This document shows, one piece after another, positions 1-8,283 of a DNA stretch of 64,000 bases. Made by a program: the position numbers and the translations under genes. Source of the stretch: CADEED01 sp963839685. Its GTDB lineage: Bacteria > Pseudomonadota > Gammaproteobacteria > Steroidobacterales > Steroidobacteraceae. The stretch lies in the NCBI GenBank assembly GCA_963839685.1, contig CAWIVS010000012.1, positions 744,001-808,000 on the forward strand. Reading direction: 5' to 3'. Under the pieces are notes generated by a model that saw nothing but the letters and a program-made list of their open reading frames with translations, had not been told where the DNA came from and ran no database searches. The stretch's first letter is position 1, and each line of letters starts with the position of its first letter.

Positions 1-206
1 GCGGCGAGACCCAGTCCCAGCCGCAATTTCTTGCCGCCGCCACCGACGCTCGCGCTCCAGACGCGATTGACGCGGACGGTCGGCGACGGGATATCGGTGA
101 GCTTGGTGGGCTCATCGACCTTCTTGTCTTTCTTGTCGCATGCGGCGAGCGCGAGCACGGCGGCGACGATCATCAAACCGGAGGTCAGAAGGCTGCGGAG
201 TTTCAT
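1..206 (-). CDS. bamB: Outer membrane assembly lipoprotein BamB, N-terminal part (runs off the window)
   Basis: Only the first 68 or so codons are present. The protein starts MKLRSLLTSG, has a hydrophobic signal and a lipobox L-A-A-C with the lipidated Cys at residue 23, then a Lys/Asp-rich linker and the segment VNRVWSASVGGG, which resembles the start of the first BamB beta-propeller blade. BamB is a periplasmic-facing lipoprotein scaffold of the BAM complex, which inserts outer-membrane proteins. It lies directly downstream of the YfgM-like gene, the usual gammaproteobacterial order. The residue after the lipidated Cys is Asp, followed by Lys. The start was chosen because it gives a complete lipoprotein signal. 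Confidence 0.85.
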   Translation of the reverse strand, partial: MKLRSLLTSGLMIVAAVLALAACDKKDKKVDEPTKLTDIPSPTVRVNRVWSASVGGGGKKLRLGLGLA

Positions 207-217
207 CCAGGTTCCCT

Positions 218-874
218 TCAGGAAGTTTCTTCGACTTGCGCCGGCGGTGTTCCGCCCAGGTCACGGATCTTCAGATCGAGCAGGTCCAGATCGATGCGAC
301 CCTTGTTTTCGCCGGTACGTGCCGCGAGGTATTCGCGCAAGGCACCGGCGCGATCGCCCTTCGCGAGCAAAACGTCACCCCGGGCGTCGGCGAGGCGCGT
401 ATCGAACTCACCGGGCTCGACGACCTTGAGCGTAACGAGCGCATCGTCGTATTTGCCCTGCGCCGCCTGCACCCTGGCAAGGCGGATCAGGGCCACGAGG
501 CGCACTTCCTGGTCGGGAGCCGTTTCCATCACGGACTTGAGACTCGCAGCCGCCTTGTCGAGTTCATTCGCCTCGACGTGGAAGCGCGCCGTCATCAATG
601 TTGCGAGTGGCGCGTATGGCGTCCAGCTGTACTCCCGGTTCAGTTCGTCGGCGATCGTGAAGCCGCGCGTCCGGTCGTTGCGCGCGAACGCCTCGAGCAT
701 TTCCTCGTAGCGAGCCGAAGCCTCTTCCGCCTGCGTGGTGCGTCGCTCCTGGTACCAGCGCCAGCCTCCCAGGACCAGCGCGCCGAGCGCGATCCCGGCG
801 ACGATCCACAGTCCATTCGTCCTGACCCATTCCTTGGCACGTTCCCATTGTTCGGCTTCGCTGTAATCGCTCAC
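218..874 (-). CDS. yfgM: YfgM-family tetratricopeptide membrane protein (ancillary SecYEG subunit)
   Basis: The 218-residue product has a short cytoplasmic N-terminus, one membrane segment at about residues 22-42 (GLWIVAGIALGALVLGGW), and a periplasmic helical-repeat region of TPR type to the end. YfgM of E. coli is a single-pass inner-membrane protein that associates with the Sec translocon and periplasmic chaperones. The length matches the family. Its start overlaps the hisS stop by 4 bases (ATGA), so the two genes are translationally coupled, and bamB follows 11 bases downstream. Confidence 0.85.
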   Translation of the reverse strand: MSDYSEAEQWERAKEWVRTNGLWIVAGIALGALVLGGWRWYQERRTTQAEEASARYEEMLEAFARNDRTRGFTIADELNREYSWTPYAPLATLMTARFHVEANELDKAAASLKSVMETAPDQEVRLVALIRLARVQAAQGKYDDALVTLKVVEPGEFDTRLADARGDVLLAKGDRAGALREYLAARTGENKGRIDLDLLDLKIRDLGGTPPAQVEETS

Positions 875-2154
875 GTCGATCTCCTGAAAAACTCGTCGAC
901 CCGCGCGGCGAGTTCCGCGATCGGGTGTTCTGTCTGGTTGGACTCGGCACCCCGCAGCGGCTTGAGCGCCACCACGCCGCGCGCCAGCTCATCGTCCCCG
1001 ACGATGAGTGCCAGCCGGGCGCCGGACTCGTCGGCGCGCCGGAACTGTGTCTTGAACTTGGCCGTCCCGCAATGGACCACGATGCCGCGTCCCGGAAAGG
1101 CATCGCGCAATTGCTCGGCGAGCTTGAGCGCGGTGCGCTGCGCCGTCTCGCCCAGCGCCATCACGAAGACATCGGGCACGGCATCGGCGGGCAGCTTACT
1201 CCCGAGGCGCGTGAGTTCCACCACGCGTTCCACGCCCATGGCAAAGCCGATGGCCGGGGTGGCGTCACCACCGAGCTGGGCGATCAGGCCGTCGTATCGG
1301 CCACCCGAGCAGATGGCGTCCTGGGAGCCCAGCGCATCGGTGATCCACTCGAACACGGTGCGCGAATAGTAATCGAGCCCGCGCACCAGCCGCGGATTGA
1401 CCACATATGGAATGTCCAGGGCATCCAGTCCCGCCCGCAACTCGGCGAAGTGCGCCTGCGACTCCGGGTCCAGGTGCTCGGTGAGCACCGGCGCGTCGGC
1501 CACCAGTTCCCGGGTGGGCGGATGTTTGCTGTCGAGGATGCGCAGCGGATTGCCATCCAGGCGGCGGCGCCCATCGGCGTCCAGCGCGTCGAGGTTCTTG
1601 CGAAAATAATCCTGCAGCAACGCGCGATACGCCTTGCGCGACTCGGGCGTGCCGAGCGAGTTGATCTCGAGCTTCGTGCGCGTGATGCCTAACAACTTCC
1701 ACAGTCGCGCGAGCAGCGCGATCAGCTCGATATCGACGTCCGGGCCGTCGAAGCCGATCGCCTCGACGTCGATCTGCGTGAACTGGCGGTAGCGGCCTTT
1801 CTGCGGCTTTTCGTGGCGGAACATCGCGCCCTGCGACCACACCTTGAGCCGCGCGCCGCGCAACAGCCCGTTGGAAATGGCCGCGCGCACGATGCCGGCG
1901 GTGGCCTCGGGCCGCAGTGTCAGGCTGTCGCCACCCTGGTCGGTGAAGGTGTACATCTCCTTCTCGACCACGTCGGTGTATTCGCCGATGGCGCGTTTGA
2001 ACAAATCCGTGTGCTCTACCAGCGGCACGCGCATCTCGGAGTAACCGTAGGACGCGAGCACCGCGGCGGCCGTGCGTTCGACGTGCTGCCACGCGCCGAT
2101 TTCGGCGGCGAGGACGTCTTTCATGCCGGTGACCGGCTGCAGATTGCGCGACAT
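871..2154 (-). CDS. hisS: Histidyl-tRNA synthetase
   Basis: The 427-residue class II aminoacyl-tRNA synthetase charges tRNA-His with histidine in the cytoplasm. Visible signatures are the class II motif 2 (FRHEKPQKGRYRQF, near residue 113), the histidine-specific GGRYDGL segment, and motif 3 (GFAMGVERV). The length agrees with bacterial HisS. It lies 5 bases downstream of rodZ; ispG, which often stands between these two genes in gammaproteobacteria, is absent here. Confidence 0.97.
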   Translation of the reverse strand: MSRNLQPVTGMKDVLAAEIGAWQHVERTAAAVLASYGYSEMRVPLVEHTDLFKRAIGEYTDVVEKEMYTFTDQGGDSLTLRPEATAGIVRAAISNGLLRGARLKVWSQGAMFRHEKPQKGRYRQFTQIDVEAIGFDGPDVDIELIALLARLWKLLGITRTKLEINSLGTPESRKAYRALLQDYFRKNLDALDADGRRRLDGNPLRILDSKHPPTRELVADAPVLTEHLDPESQAHFAELRAGLDALDIPYVVNPRLVRGLDYYSRTVFEWITDALGSQDAICSGGRYDGLIAQLGGDATPAIGFAMGVERVVELTRLGSKLPADAVPDVFVMALGETAQRTALKLAEQLRDAFPGRGIVVHCGTAKFKTQFRRADESGARLALIVGDDELARGVVALKPLRGAESNQTEHPIAELAARVDEFFRRST

Positions 2155-2159
2155 GGTGA

Positions 2160-3029
2160 TTACTGGCGCGAACGGGACAACGAGCCGGACCGATTCACGA
2201 CGAAACGCGCGCCTTCGCCGTCCACCGCGCCGGCGGGGATCTCGCGCGCCTGCCCGTCGACCTGTACGGATACCGCGGCGGCATTGCCGAGCACCACGCG
2301 CAGCGGTGGCCGTCCCTCGATGCTTTGCACGCTACCGGCGCTCGCCACGTCGTAGAAAAGTCGTTCGCCGCGCGAATCGTAGACTTCGACCCAGCTCTCG
2401 CTGCTCAACACCAGCCGCAGGATTGTCGGGCGCGCCGACTTGACCTCCTGGCGTGGTGGTGGCGGTTCGGCCGCGGCCGGCGTCAACGCCGGCGGCGTTG
2501 TATTCACGGCGCTGCTGGCCATCTGCTCTGCGGGAGTTGCGATCGCGGGCGGCGCGCTCACGGGCGCGGTGGCTGCCGGCGCCACTGCGCTCGGCGTTGC
2601 GGCAACACCCGATGCGCCATCACCAGCCCTGGAACTCGCCAGAACCCACCAGATGGCGAACGCCAGCACCAGTGCGCAACCCAGTCCCACCAGCGGCGCC
2701 ACCATCCGGCGCGGATCCGCGCGCCGCTCGGGATGCGGCGCCCGGGTGAGATCGGGCGGTGGCGGCCGGGCTTCGCGCTCGGTATAGGCGTTCACCAGTT
2801 CGATCCCGGGTTCACCGACGAAATCGGCGTAACGGCGCAGATGGCCGCGCACGTAGACCGACGCGCCGAGTTCGTTGAACCGATCGGATTCGAGCGCCTC
2901 GATGACTTTGGGGTCGAGGTGCAGCTTTTCGGCGGCCGCGGCCACGCTCAGGCGGGCGCGTTCGCGACCGGCACGCAGGCGTTCGCCAATGGAACGCGGC
3001 GCGGGGGCAGATGCTGCCGTCTCAGACAT
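2160..3029 (-). CDS. rodZ: Cytoskeletal protein RodZ (HTH domain, one membrane segment, DUF4115)
   Basis: The 289-residue protein has a cytoplasmic helix-turn-helix region of about residues 13-75, one transmembrane helix at about 110-130 (PLVGLGCALVLAFAIWWVLA), a low-complexity Ala/Pro/Thr linker and a C-terminal periplasmic beta domain of the DUF4115 type. RodZ links MreB filaments to the wall-elongation machinery. It is 3 bases downstream of pilF and 5 bases upstream of hisS, so it sits inside one operon. Confidence 0.88.
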   Translation of the reverse strand: MSETAASAPAPRSIGERLRAGRERARLSVAAAAEKLHLDPKVIEALESDRFNELGASVYVRGHLRRYADFVGEPGIELVNAYTEREARPPPPDLTRAPHPERRADPRRMVAPLVGLGCALVLAFAIWWVLASSRAGDGASGVAATPSAVAPAATAPVSAPPAIATPAEQMASSAVNTTPPALTPAAAEPPPPRQEVKSARPTILRLVLSSESWVEVYDSRGERLFYDVASAGSVQSIEGRPPLRVVLGNAAAVSVQVDGQAREIPAGAVDGEGARFVVNRSGSLSRSRQ

Positions 3030-3032
3030 CGA

Positions 3033-3797
3033 TCAGGGTCGCTTGAGCGCACGCGCCTGCGCAGAATCCGGAAAGTCCAGGCGCAGGGTACGCGAATATT
3101 TTTCCTCGGACATCCTGTCCTTGGCGGCGCGTGCCACGTTCACCGCCGCGAGCAGCACGTCCGGATTGGGCTTGAAAGCGGTCAGGTAGGTATCGACGAC
3201 CTTGCGCGCCTCGACGAGCTCCTGGCGCTCGAGATGCAGGCTGGCGAGTTGCACGGTGGCCTCGGCATAGTTAGGACGCGCCTTGATGGCGCCGACGAAC
3301 TTCTGCTCGGCTTCGTCGAGTCGCTTGGCCGAGCGCAGGCACACGCCGGCATTGGTGAGCGCGACTTCGGGCGTGCCGTAATAGCGGTTGCCGGCGACCG
3401 ACATGAAACGACCGACGCCTTCGTCGACCCGCCCGTTCTTGCACAGGTAGATCGCGTAGTTGTTCGACAGGTCGGGTTTGTCCGGCGCGAGACGCAGCGC
3501 TTCGCGGAAATGTTTGTCGGCGAGTTTCGGCTCGCCGGTCCGGTCATACAGCAGGCCGAGGCTGGTGTGCACGTCGGGATCCTTGGGATTCTGCTTGAGC
3601 GAACGTTCCAGTTTCTCCTTGGCGAGCGCGTAGTTGCCCTGCTGAAGATAGGCCGTGCCGAGCTGGATGTTGTACTTGGCGGCGGTATCTTCCGGAGCTT
3701 CCTGCTTGATCGGCTTGCGGCCCTCACCGTCGGAGGTGACGCATCCGGCAAGCGCACACGCGGCGATGCCAACCAGCCAGAGAGTCGAGTACCTCAT
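3033..3797 (-). CDS. pilF: Type IV pilus biogenesis lipoprotein PilF/PilW (TPR)
   Basis: The 254-residue product begins MRYSTLWLVGIAACALAGC, a lipoprotein signal with the lipidated Cys at residue 19, followed by tandem tetratricopeptide repeats (for example LGTAYLQQGNYALAKEKLE). In pseudomonads PilF is an outer-membrane lipoprotein needed for assembly of the PilQ secretin. The start ATG overlaps the rlmN stop codon (ATGA), which fixes the start. No other pilus gene lies in this window, so a role in type IV pili is inferred from family and gene order. Confidence 0.88.
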   Translation of the reverse strand: MRYSTLWLVGIAACALAGCVTSDGEGRKPIKQEAPEDTAAKYNIQLGTAYLQQGNYALAKEKLERSLKQNPKDPDVHTSLGLLYDRTGEPKLADKHFREALRLAPDKPDLSNNYAIYLCKNGRVDEGVGRFMSVAGNRYYGTPEVALTNAGVCLRSAKRLDEAEQKFVGAIKARPNYAEATVQLASLHLERQELVEARKVVDTYLTAFKPNPDVLLAAVNVARAAKDRMSEEKYSRTLRLDFPDSAQARALKRP

Positions 3798-4922
3798 GCG
3801 CGCACCTGCAATCCGAACGTTTTCGAGCCCAATCGCACGGTGGTGCGATCCGTGACCTGTCCCGCGAGCTGGCCGCACGCGGCGTCGATGTCGTCGCCGC
3901 GGGTCTTGCGAATCGTCGCGATCAGCCCACGCTGCATGAGCTCGTCGCGGAAACGTTCGATGGCCAGCCTGCGGCGAGCGGCGATACTGCGTTCCCGGAA
4001 ATGGATTGAACGGGATGAGATTGAGTTTGGCGGGCTTGTCACGCAGCAGTTTCGCCAGCTCGCGCGCCTGTTCAGGCTGGTCGTTCACGCCGTCCAGCAT
4101 GACGTATTCGAACGTCACGCTGCGGCCATTCTGCTCGTCGAGGTAATGCCAGCAGGCCGCGAGCAATTCCGCGATGGGATGCTTGCGATTGATCGGCACG
4201 AGCTGGCTGCGCAATTCATCGTTGGGCGCGTGCAGCGACACGGCCAGCGCGCAGTTCACCTCTTCCGCCAGCTTGTAGATCTGCGGCACCAGACCCGACG
4301 TGGACAGCGTCACGCGGCGGCGCGAGATATCGAAACCCAGATCGTCGAGGAACAGCCGGATCGCGGGCACCACGTTGCGGAAATTCGCCAGCGGCTCACC
4401 CATGCCCATGAGCACGATATTGGTGATGATGCGGTCGTCGCCCACCCGCCACCCCAGCTCCCCCGCGAGTTCACGATTTGCCAGCCACACCTGCCCGACC
4501 ATCTCCGCGGCAGTCAGGTTCCGGTTGAACCCCTGCTGCGCGGTCGAACAGAACGTGCAGTCGAGCACGCATCCCACCTGCGAGGAGATGCACAGGGTGC
4601 CGCGGTCTTCCTCGGGGATGTACACGGTTTCGAAAGCCTGGCCGTTGCCACCCGACAGCAGCCACTTGCGCGTGCCGTCCGACGCCACCTGGGTCTTCAC
4701 GATCTCCGGCAGGGTCACTTCCGCGTGTTGCGCGAGCTCGGCTCGGAAATTCTTCGCGAGATCGGTCATCGCCGCGATGTCGCCCTCGCCGCGCTTGTAC
4801 ATCCACTGCATGAGCTGGCGCGCGCGGAACGGCTTGCTGCCCATCGCGCCCACGAACGACTCGAGCTCTGCGCGCGGCAGACCTAACAAGTTGGTTCGTT
4901 GGTTGGAATCGGCTGCGGTCAT
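3794..4922 (-). CDS. rlmN: 23S rRNA (A2503-C2)/tRNA (A37-C2) methyltransferase RlmN, one-base frameshift
   Basis: This radical-SAM methylase makes 2-methyladenosine in 23S rRNA and some tRNAs. The first 318 or so codons show the radical-SAM cluster motif (GCVLDCTFCS, CxxxCxxC), IVLMGMGEPL and NLIPFNPFPG. Near 3968 the frame changes. Dropping one base gives QLAIERFRDELMQRG and then TRGDDIDAACGQLAGQV, which contains the family's second catalytic Cys. The restored protein is 375 residues, the usual length. The methyl-carrying Cys lies behind the lesion, so a true frameshift would abolish activity. An intact tail with no substitutions points to a consensus error. Confidence 0.93.
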
Positions 4923-4953
4923 ATACGGTGTCAGTAACGGGCGGTAGCGCGAG

Positions 4954-5382
4954 CTACGCTCGCGGGCAGAGCTCCGTCTCGCGAAAGAAGTAGGCGATTT
5001 CCCTGGCGGCGGTCTCCGGTGCGTCCGAACCGTGCACGGTGTTCGCCTCGATGCTCTCGGCGAGATCGGCACGAATGGTGCCGGGCGCCGCCTTCTTCGG
5101 ATCCGTGGCGCCCATGACTTCGCGATTCTTCGCGATGGCGCCTTCACCTTCGAGCACCTGGACCAGCACCGGGCCCGAGGTCATGTACTTGACCAGATCC
5201 TTGAAGAACGGCCGCGCGGCGTGCACGGCATAGAAACCCTCGGCATCGCGTTGCGACAGGTGCACCATGCGGGCGGCGATCACCTTCAGGTCGGCCTTTT
5301 CGAAACGGCGGATCACCTCACCGATGAGGTTACGGGCAACGCCGTCGGGCTTGACGATGGACAGAGTGCGCTCGAGCGCCAT
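4954..5382 (-). CDS. ndk: Nucleoside diphosphate kinase
   Basis: The 142-residue product has normal Ndk length and begins MALERTLSIVKPDGVARN. It carries the active-site His in the segment ANTVHGSDAPETAAREI (the phosphohistidine NxxHGSD motif). It transfers the gamma phosphate between nucleoside triphosphates and diphosphates in the cytoplasm. It is the first gene of the ndk-rlmN-pilF-rodZ-hisS-yfgM-bamB run. A 7-bp inverted repeat with a 3-base loop (4948-4964) spans its stop codon. Confidence 0.97.
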   Translation of the reverse strand: MALERTLSIVKPDGVARNLIGEVIRRFEKADLKVIAARMVHLSQRDAEGFYAVHAARPFFKDLVKYMTSGPVLVQVLEGEGAIAKNREVMGATDPKKAAPGTIRADLAESIEANTVHGSDAPETAAREIAYFFRETELCPRA

Positions 5383-5471
5383 GCGGAAGCTTCCTTGTTG
5401 GGGGACTTAAAGGCGCGCGATTGTACCGGGAGGGGCCCGGATTCGCGAGATAAACCTATGAAAAATAACGC

Positions 5472-5491
5472 CGAAAACCCTGTGCCAGGGT
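5472..5491 (-). terminator. Probable rho-independent terminator of the trmJ-isc operon
   Basis: On the minus strand a perfect 6-bp stem ACCCTG/CAGGGT with a GCA loop is followed at once by TTTT and, a few bases on, a second T-run. It lies 25 bases after the iscA stop and before ndk. Confidence 0.6.
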
Positions 5492-5501
5492 CGTCAGTTC
5501 G

Positions 5502-5530
5502 TCTTTCAGCGGCTTCTAGACGCTGAAAGA
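5502..5530 (-). repeat. 10-bp inverted repeat spanning the iscA stop codon
   Basis: The arms TCTTTCAGCG and CGCTGAAAGA pair perfectly around a 9-base loop that holds the iscA TAG. In the transcript this hairpin precedes the terminator-like stem at 5477-5491, giving two tandem hairpins at the operon end. It may protect the 3' end or act as part of the terminator. Confidence 0.55.
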
Positions 5531-5839
5531 TTCACCGCAGCCACATTCCCCTTTTATGTTCGGGTTGTGGAAGCGGAAGGCCTCGTTGAGGCCCTGTTTC
5601 ACGAAATCGACGGTGGTGCCGTCGATGAGCGGCAGGCTGTCCGGATCGACGAAAACTTTGACGCCGTGCTCCTCGAAGATCAGGTCGCGGGCGGCCGTGT
5701 CATCGGCATAGTTCACGACATAGGCGAACCCTGAACAGCCGGTCTTGCGCACCCCGACCCGTAATCCCAGTCCCTTGCCCCTCGCAGCGATAAAGGACTT
5801 CACGCGTTCGGCGGCAGCTTGTGTCAGTGAAATGGCCAT
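5516..5839 (-). CDS. iscA: A-type iron-sulfur carrier protein (IscA/ErpA family)
   Basis: The 107-residue product starts MAISLTQAAAERVK and has the three invariant cysteines of A-type carriers: Cys35 (KTGCSGFAY) and Cys99/Cys101 (GECGCGESF). These proteins receive Fe-S clusters from the scaffold and pass them to apo-targets. I chose the ATG at 5839 over the longer upstream reading because it overlaps the stop of the cysteine desulfurase gene by one base (TAATG) and gives the standard family length. It is the last gene of the trmJ-iscS/U-iscA operon. Confidence 0.9.
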   Translation of the reverse strand: MAISLTQAAAERVKSFIAARGKGLGLRVGVRKTGCSGFAYVVNYADDTAARDLIFEEHGVKVFVDPDSLPLIDGTTVDFVKQGLNEAFRFHNPNIKGECGCGESFSV

Positions 5840-7458
5840 TACTTCAAATCCCGTGCGCCCTGGCGTCCGTATCCGAATGCCGCGCGCAATGCATCTTCGA
5901 CGATCAGCAGCCGTCCGAGTTTCTCGGCAGGGACTGCGAACTTCTCCATCCAATCCACCGGACTTCCCGGCGGTCCTGCCTCGAGCGGGGCACCTTCCAG
6001 CACCTCGCATATCCAGGCAGTCACCGCCAGAGTATGGGGGCATCCGTACGCGCTGAAACGGGCGCTTTTCACATTCGCATGCGCAATTCTCAGTTCGAAG
6101 AACACCATTGTGCCATCGGCCTGGCGCCCGGCGCGGCCATGGCGCACGTCCGCCGGCGCCGTGCCCTCGGCAAACTCCGGAACTCGTGCCGGGGCCAGGA
6201 AATAACGCCGCGCCTTGGGATTCAGTGAACGCCCCAGCAGCGTATTCCCGGTCGCCAGCGACGAATCCGGGTCAAGCAGTCGCCCTCCCGTGCCTTCAGC
6301 CGCCGCGTCCCCCGCCAACTGTCGCAGTCGCGACACTTCACCGCGGATGGCGGTCGCGGCCGCATCCACCTCCTCCACGGTGGTAAATCGCCCCAGGGAA
6401 ATCCTGAGCGAGCTTTGCGCGAGCTCGGTGCTGCGGCCCAGCGCTCGCAGCACGTAACTCGGCTCGCGGTTCGCCGAGCTGCAGGCCGAACCCGTGGATA
6501 CGGCAATCTCCGGCAACCCGGTGACCAGGCTCTCACCTTCGATGTCTTCGTAAGAAACATTGATCAGCCCCGGGACTCCGCCCGGACGATGATTGAAGCT
6601 GGCGCCCGGAATGGTCAGGAGCTCGCGTTCGAGGCGCCGCGCGAGGTCGCGCGCGTGCGCAGCGTCGGCCAGGCCCTGCGCCCGCGCCAGCGCGGCGGCT
6701 GCCCCGAAGCCGGCGATCTGGTGCGTCGGTAGCGTGCCCGGGCGAAGTCCGCGCTCATGGCCGCCGCCGAATTGCACGGCGGCAATTCGCGGCCGCGCCG
6801 CCTCGCGCACGTACAGAGCGCCGATGCCCTTGGGTCCGTAGAACTTGTGCGCCGTGAATGACAGCAGGTCGATGCCAATCGCCGCCACGTCCACCGGCAT
6901 CTTGCCAACGGCCTGTGAGGCGTCGGTGTGCACCAGCACGCCGCGCGCCGTAGCCAGCGCCGCTACACGCGCCACGTCGTTCACCACGCCGATTTCATTG
7001 TTGGCCAGCATCAGCGACACCAGCAACGTGTCGGGACGCAGGGCAGTCTCGATGGCCTCGGGCGGCACGCGACCGGTCTCGTCGGGCTCGACCAGCGTGA
7101 CCGAGAAGCCTTCCCGGTCCAGCTGCTTCAGGGCGTCGAGCACCGACTTGTGCTCGGTGCGCGCGCTCACGATATGCGCGGGCGCGCCTTGGGCAGCGCG
7201 ACGCGCGACGCCGAGTAATGCCAGGTTGTTGGCCTCGGTCGCACCCGAGGTGAAGATGATTTCGCGCGTCGAGGCGCCGATCAGCGCGGCGATTTCGGCG
7301 CGCGCGGCTTCCACGCGCTGCTGCGCAGCGAGTCCCGGCCCGTGGGTGGCCGAGGCGGGATTGGCCTGCGCATCCGGCCTGCTCAGGCACTCGGCCATGA
7401 TGGCCGCGACGCGCGGATCGACCGGCGTGCTCGCGGCGTAGTCCAGGTAGATAGTCAC
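5839..7458 (-). CDS. Cysteine desulfurase fused to a C-terminal IscU-like domain
   Basis: Residues 1-385 are an IscS/NifS-type PLP enzyme that takes sulfur from cysteine: PLP lysine Lys205 in SFTAHKFYGPKG, His104 in TEHKS, and the persulfide Cys326 in STGSACSSANRE. Residues about 415-530 resemble the scaffold IscU (YGCPHTLAVTAWICEVLEG and LLIVEDALRAAFGYG correspond to the YGCGSAIASS and AEDAIKAA regions). Only Cys473 matches an IscU ligand cysteine; the other two positions are not Cys, so cluster assembly on this domain is doubtful. The 539-residue length exceeds IscS (about 400). It overlaps trmJ by 4 bases (ATGA). No iscR, separate iscU or hscBA lies nearby. Confidence 0.85.
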   Translation of the reverse strand: MTIYLDYAASTPVDPRVAAIMAECLSRPDAQANPASATHGPGLAAQQRVEAARAEIAALIGASTREIIFTSGATEANNLALLGVARRAAQGAPAHIVSARTEHKSVLDALKQLDREGFSVTLVEPDETGRVPPEAIETALRPDTLLVSLMLANNEIGVVNDVARVAALATARGVLVHTDASQAVGKMPVDVAAIGIDLLSFTAHKFYGPKGIGALYVREAARPRIAAVQFGGGHERGLRPGTLPTHQIAGFGAAAALARAQGLADAAHARDLARRLERELLTIPGASFNHRPGGVPGLINVSYEDIEGESLVTGLPEIAVSTGSACSSANREPSYVLRALGRSTELAQSSLRISLGRFTTVEEVDAAATAIRGEVSRLRQLAGDAAAEGTGGRLLDPDSSLATGNTLLGRSLNPKARRYFLAPARVPEFAEGTAPADVRHGRAGRQADGTMVFFELRIAHANVKSARFSAYGCPHTLAVTAWICEVLEGAPLEAGPPGSPVDWMEKFAVPAEKLGRLLIVEDALRAAFGYGRQGARDLK

Positions 7459-8255
7459 TGTTCGCCGGCGTCTGTGCCATTCGGCGCGCCGGCTGCGGAG
7501 TTACCTGGCGCGCCTGCAGCGCGACGCTTCTGCTGCACCGAGGTCAGAATGCCGCGCAGGATGTTGACCTCGTTCTGATCCATCTCGCAGCGCTGGAACA
7601 GGCGGCGCAGCCGGGTCATGAGATGCGTGCCGCCGGTGCGGTCCTTGAAATCCACCTCGTCCATGACCTGCTGCAGGTGTACGTAGAAGCGCTCCATTTC
7701 CGCACCCGGCGCCAGCGGCACCGGCGGCTCCGACAGCGGCCGCGTGCTGGCGGGACTGCCGGCGGCCCGAAACAGCTCATAGGCGACGAGCTGCACGGCC
7801 ATGGCGAGATTCAGCGATGGGTAGTCAGGATTCGCCGGAATCCGGATCAGCAGATGCGCCAGCGCCAGTTCCTCGTTGGTCAGCCCGGTGCGCTCGGCGC
7901 CAAACAACACCGCCGCCGGCCCACGCGCGCTCATCTCGAAGATGCGCTCCGCGGCCTCGTGCAGATCGAGGGCGCGAAAGTTCTGGTCGCGTGGACGCGA
8001 AGTGGTAGCGGCTACAAAGCCGCAGTCGGCAACCGCCGCGGGGACGCTGTCCACCACGCGTGTGCGCGACAGCAGGTCATCCGCCCCCGAGGCGCGCGCC
8101 ACCGCCTCCGGGTGCGGGAAAAGCCTGGGCCGTACCAGCACCAGTTCGGCGAGCGCCATGTTTTTCATGGCGCGCGCCACCGCCCCCACATTTCCGGGAT
8201 GTGACGGTTCGACGAGCACGATGCGAATGGCGGATAGCGGCACGGCCTGTATCAT
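7455..8255 (-). CDS. trmJ: tRNA (cytidine/uridine-32-2'-O)-methyltransferase TrmJ
   Basis: The 266-residue SpoU/TrmH-type methyltransferase starts IRIVLVEPSHPGNVGAVARA and contains the SAM-knot segments VLFGAERTGLTNEE and PSLNLAMAVQLVAYEL typical of the SPOUT fold. TrmJ methylates the ribose of position 32 in several tRNAs. In many gammaproteobacteria it precedes the isc operon, and here it is coupled by a 4-base overlap to the desulfurase gene. It is divergent from suhB with only 28 bases between start codons. Confidence 0.92.
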   Translation of the reverse strand: MIQAVPLSAIRIVLVEPSHPGNVGAVARAMKNMALAELVLVRPRLFPHPEAVARASGADDLLSRTRVVDSVPAAVADCGFVAATTSRPRDQNFRALDLHEAAERIFEMSARGPAAVLFGAERTGLTNEELALAHLLIRIPANPDYPSLNLAMAVQLVAYELFRAAGSPASTRPLSEPPVPLAPGAEMERFYVHLQQVMDEVDFKDRTGGTHLMTRLRRLFQRCEMDQNEVNILRGILTSVQQKRRAAGAPGNSAAGAPNGTDAGEQ

Positions 8256-8283
8256 AGCGGCCCTTTTTGGCCCCTCTCATCCG

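Noticed and set aside
2325..4886. 853-codon plus-strand reading frame
   Set aside because: It is the antisense of rodZ, pilF and rlmN; the minus-strand frames match known families and this one does not.
4948..4964. 7-bp inverted repeat at the ndk stop as a terminator
   Set aside because: No T-run follows on either strand and the operon continues into rlmN.
3033..5147. RlmN-PilF fusion protein
   Set aside because: The two genes are joined only by the frame change near 3968; the true rlmN end overlaps the pilF start by ATGA.
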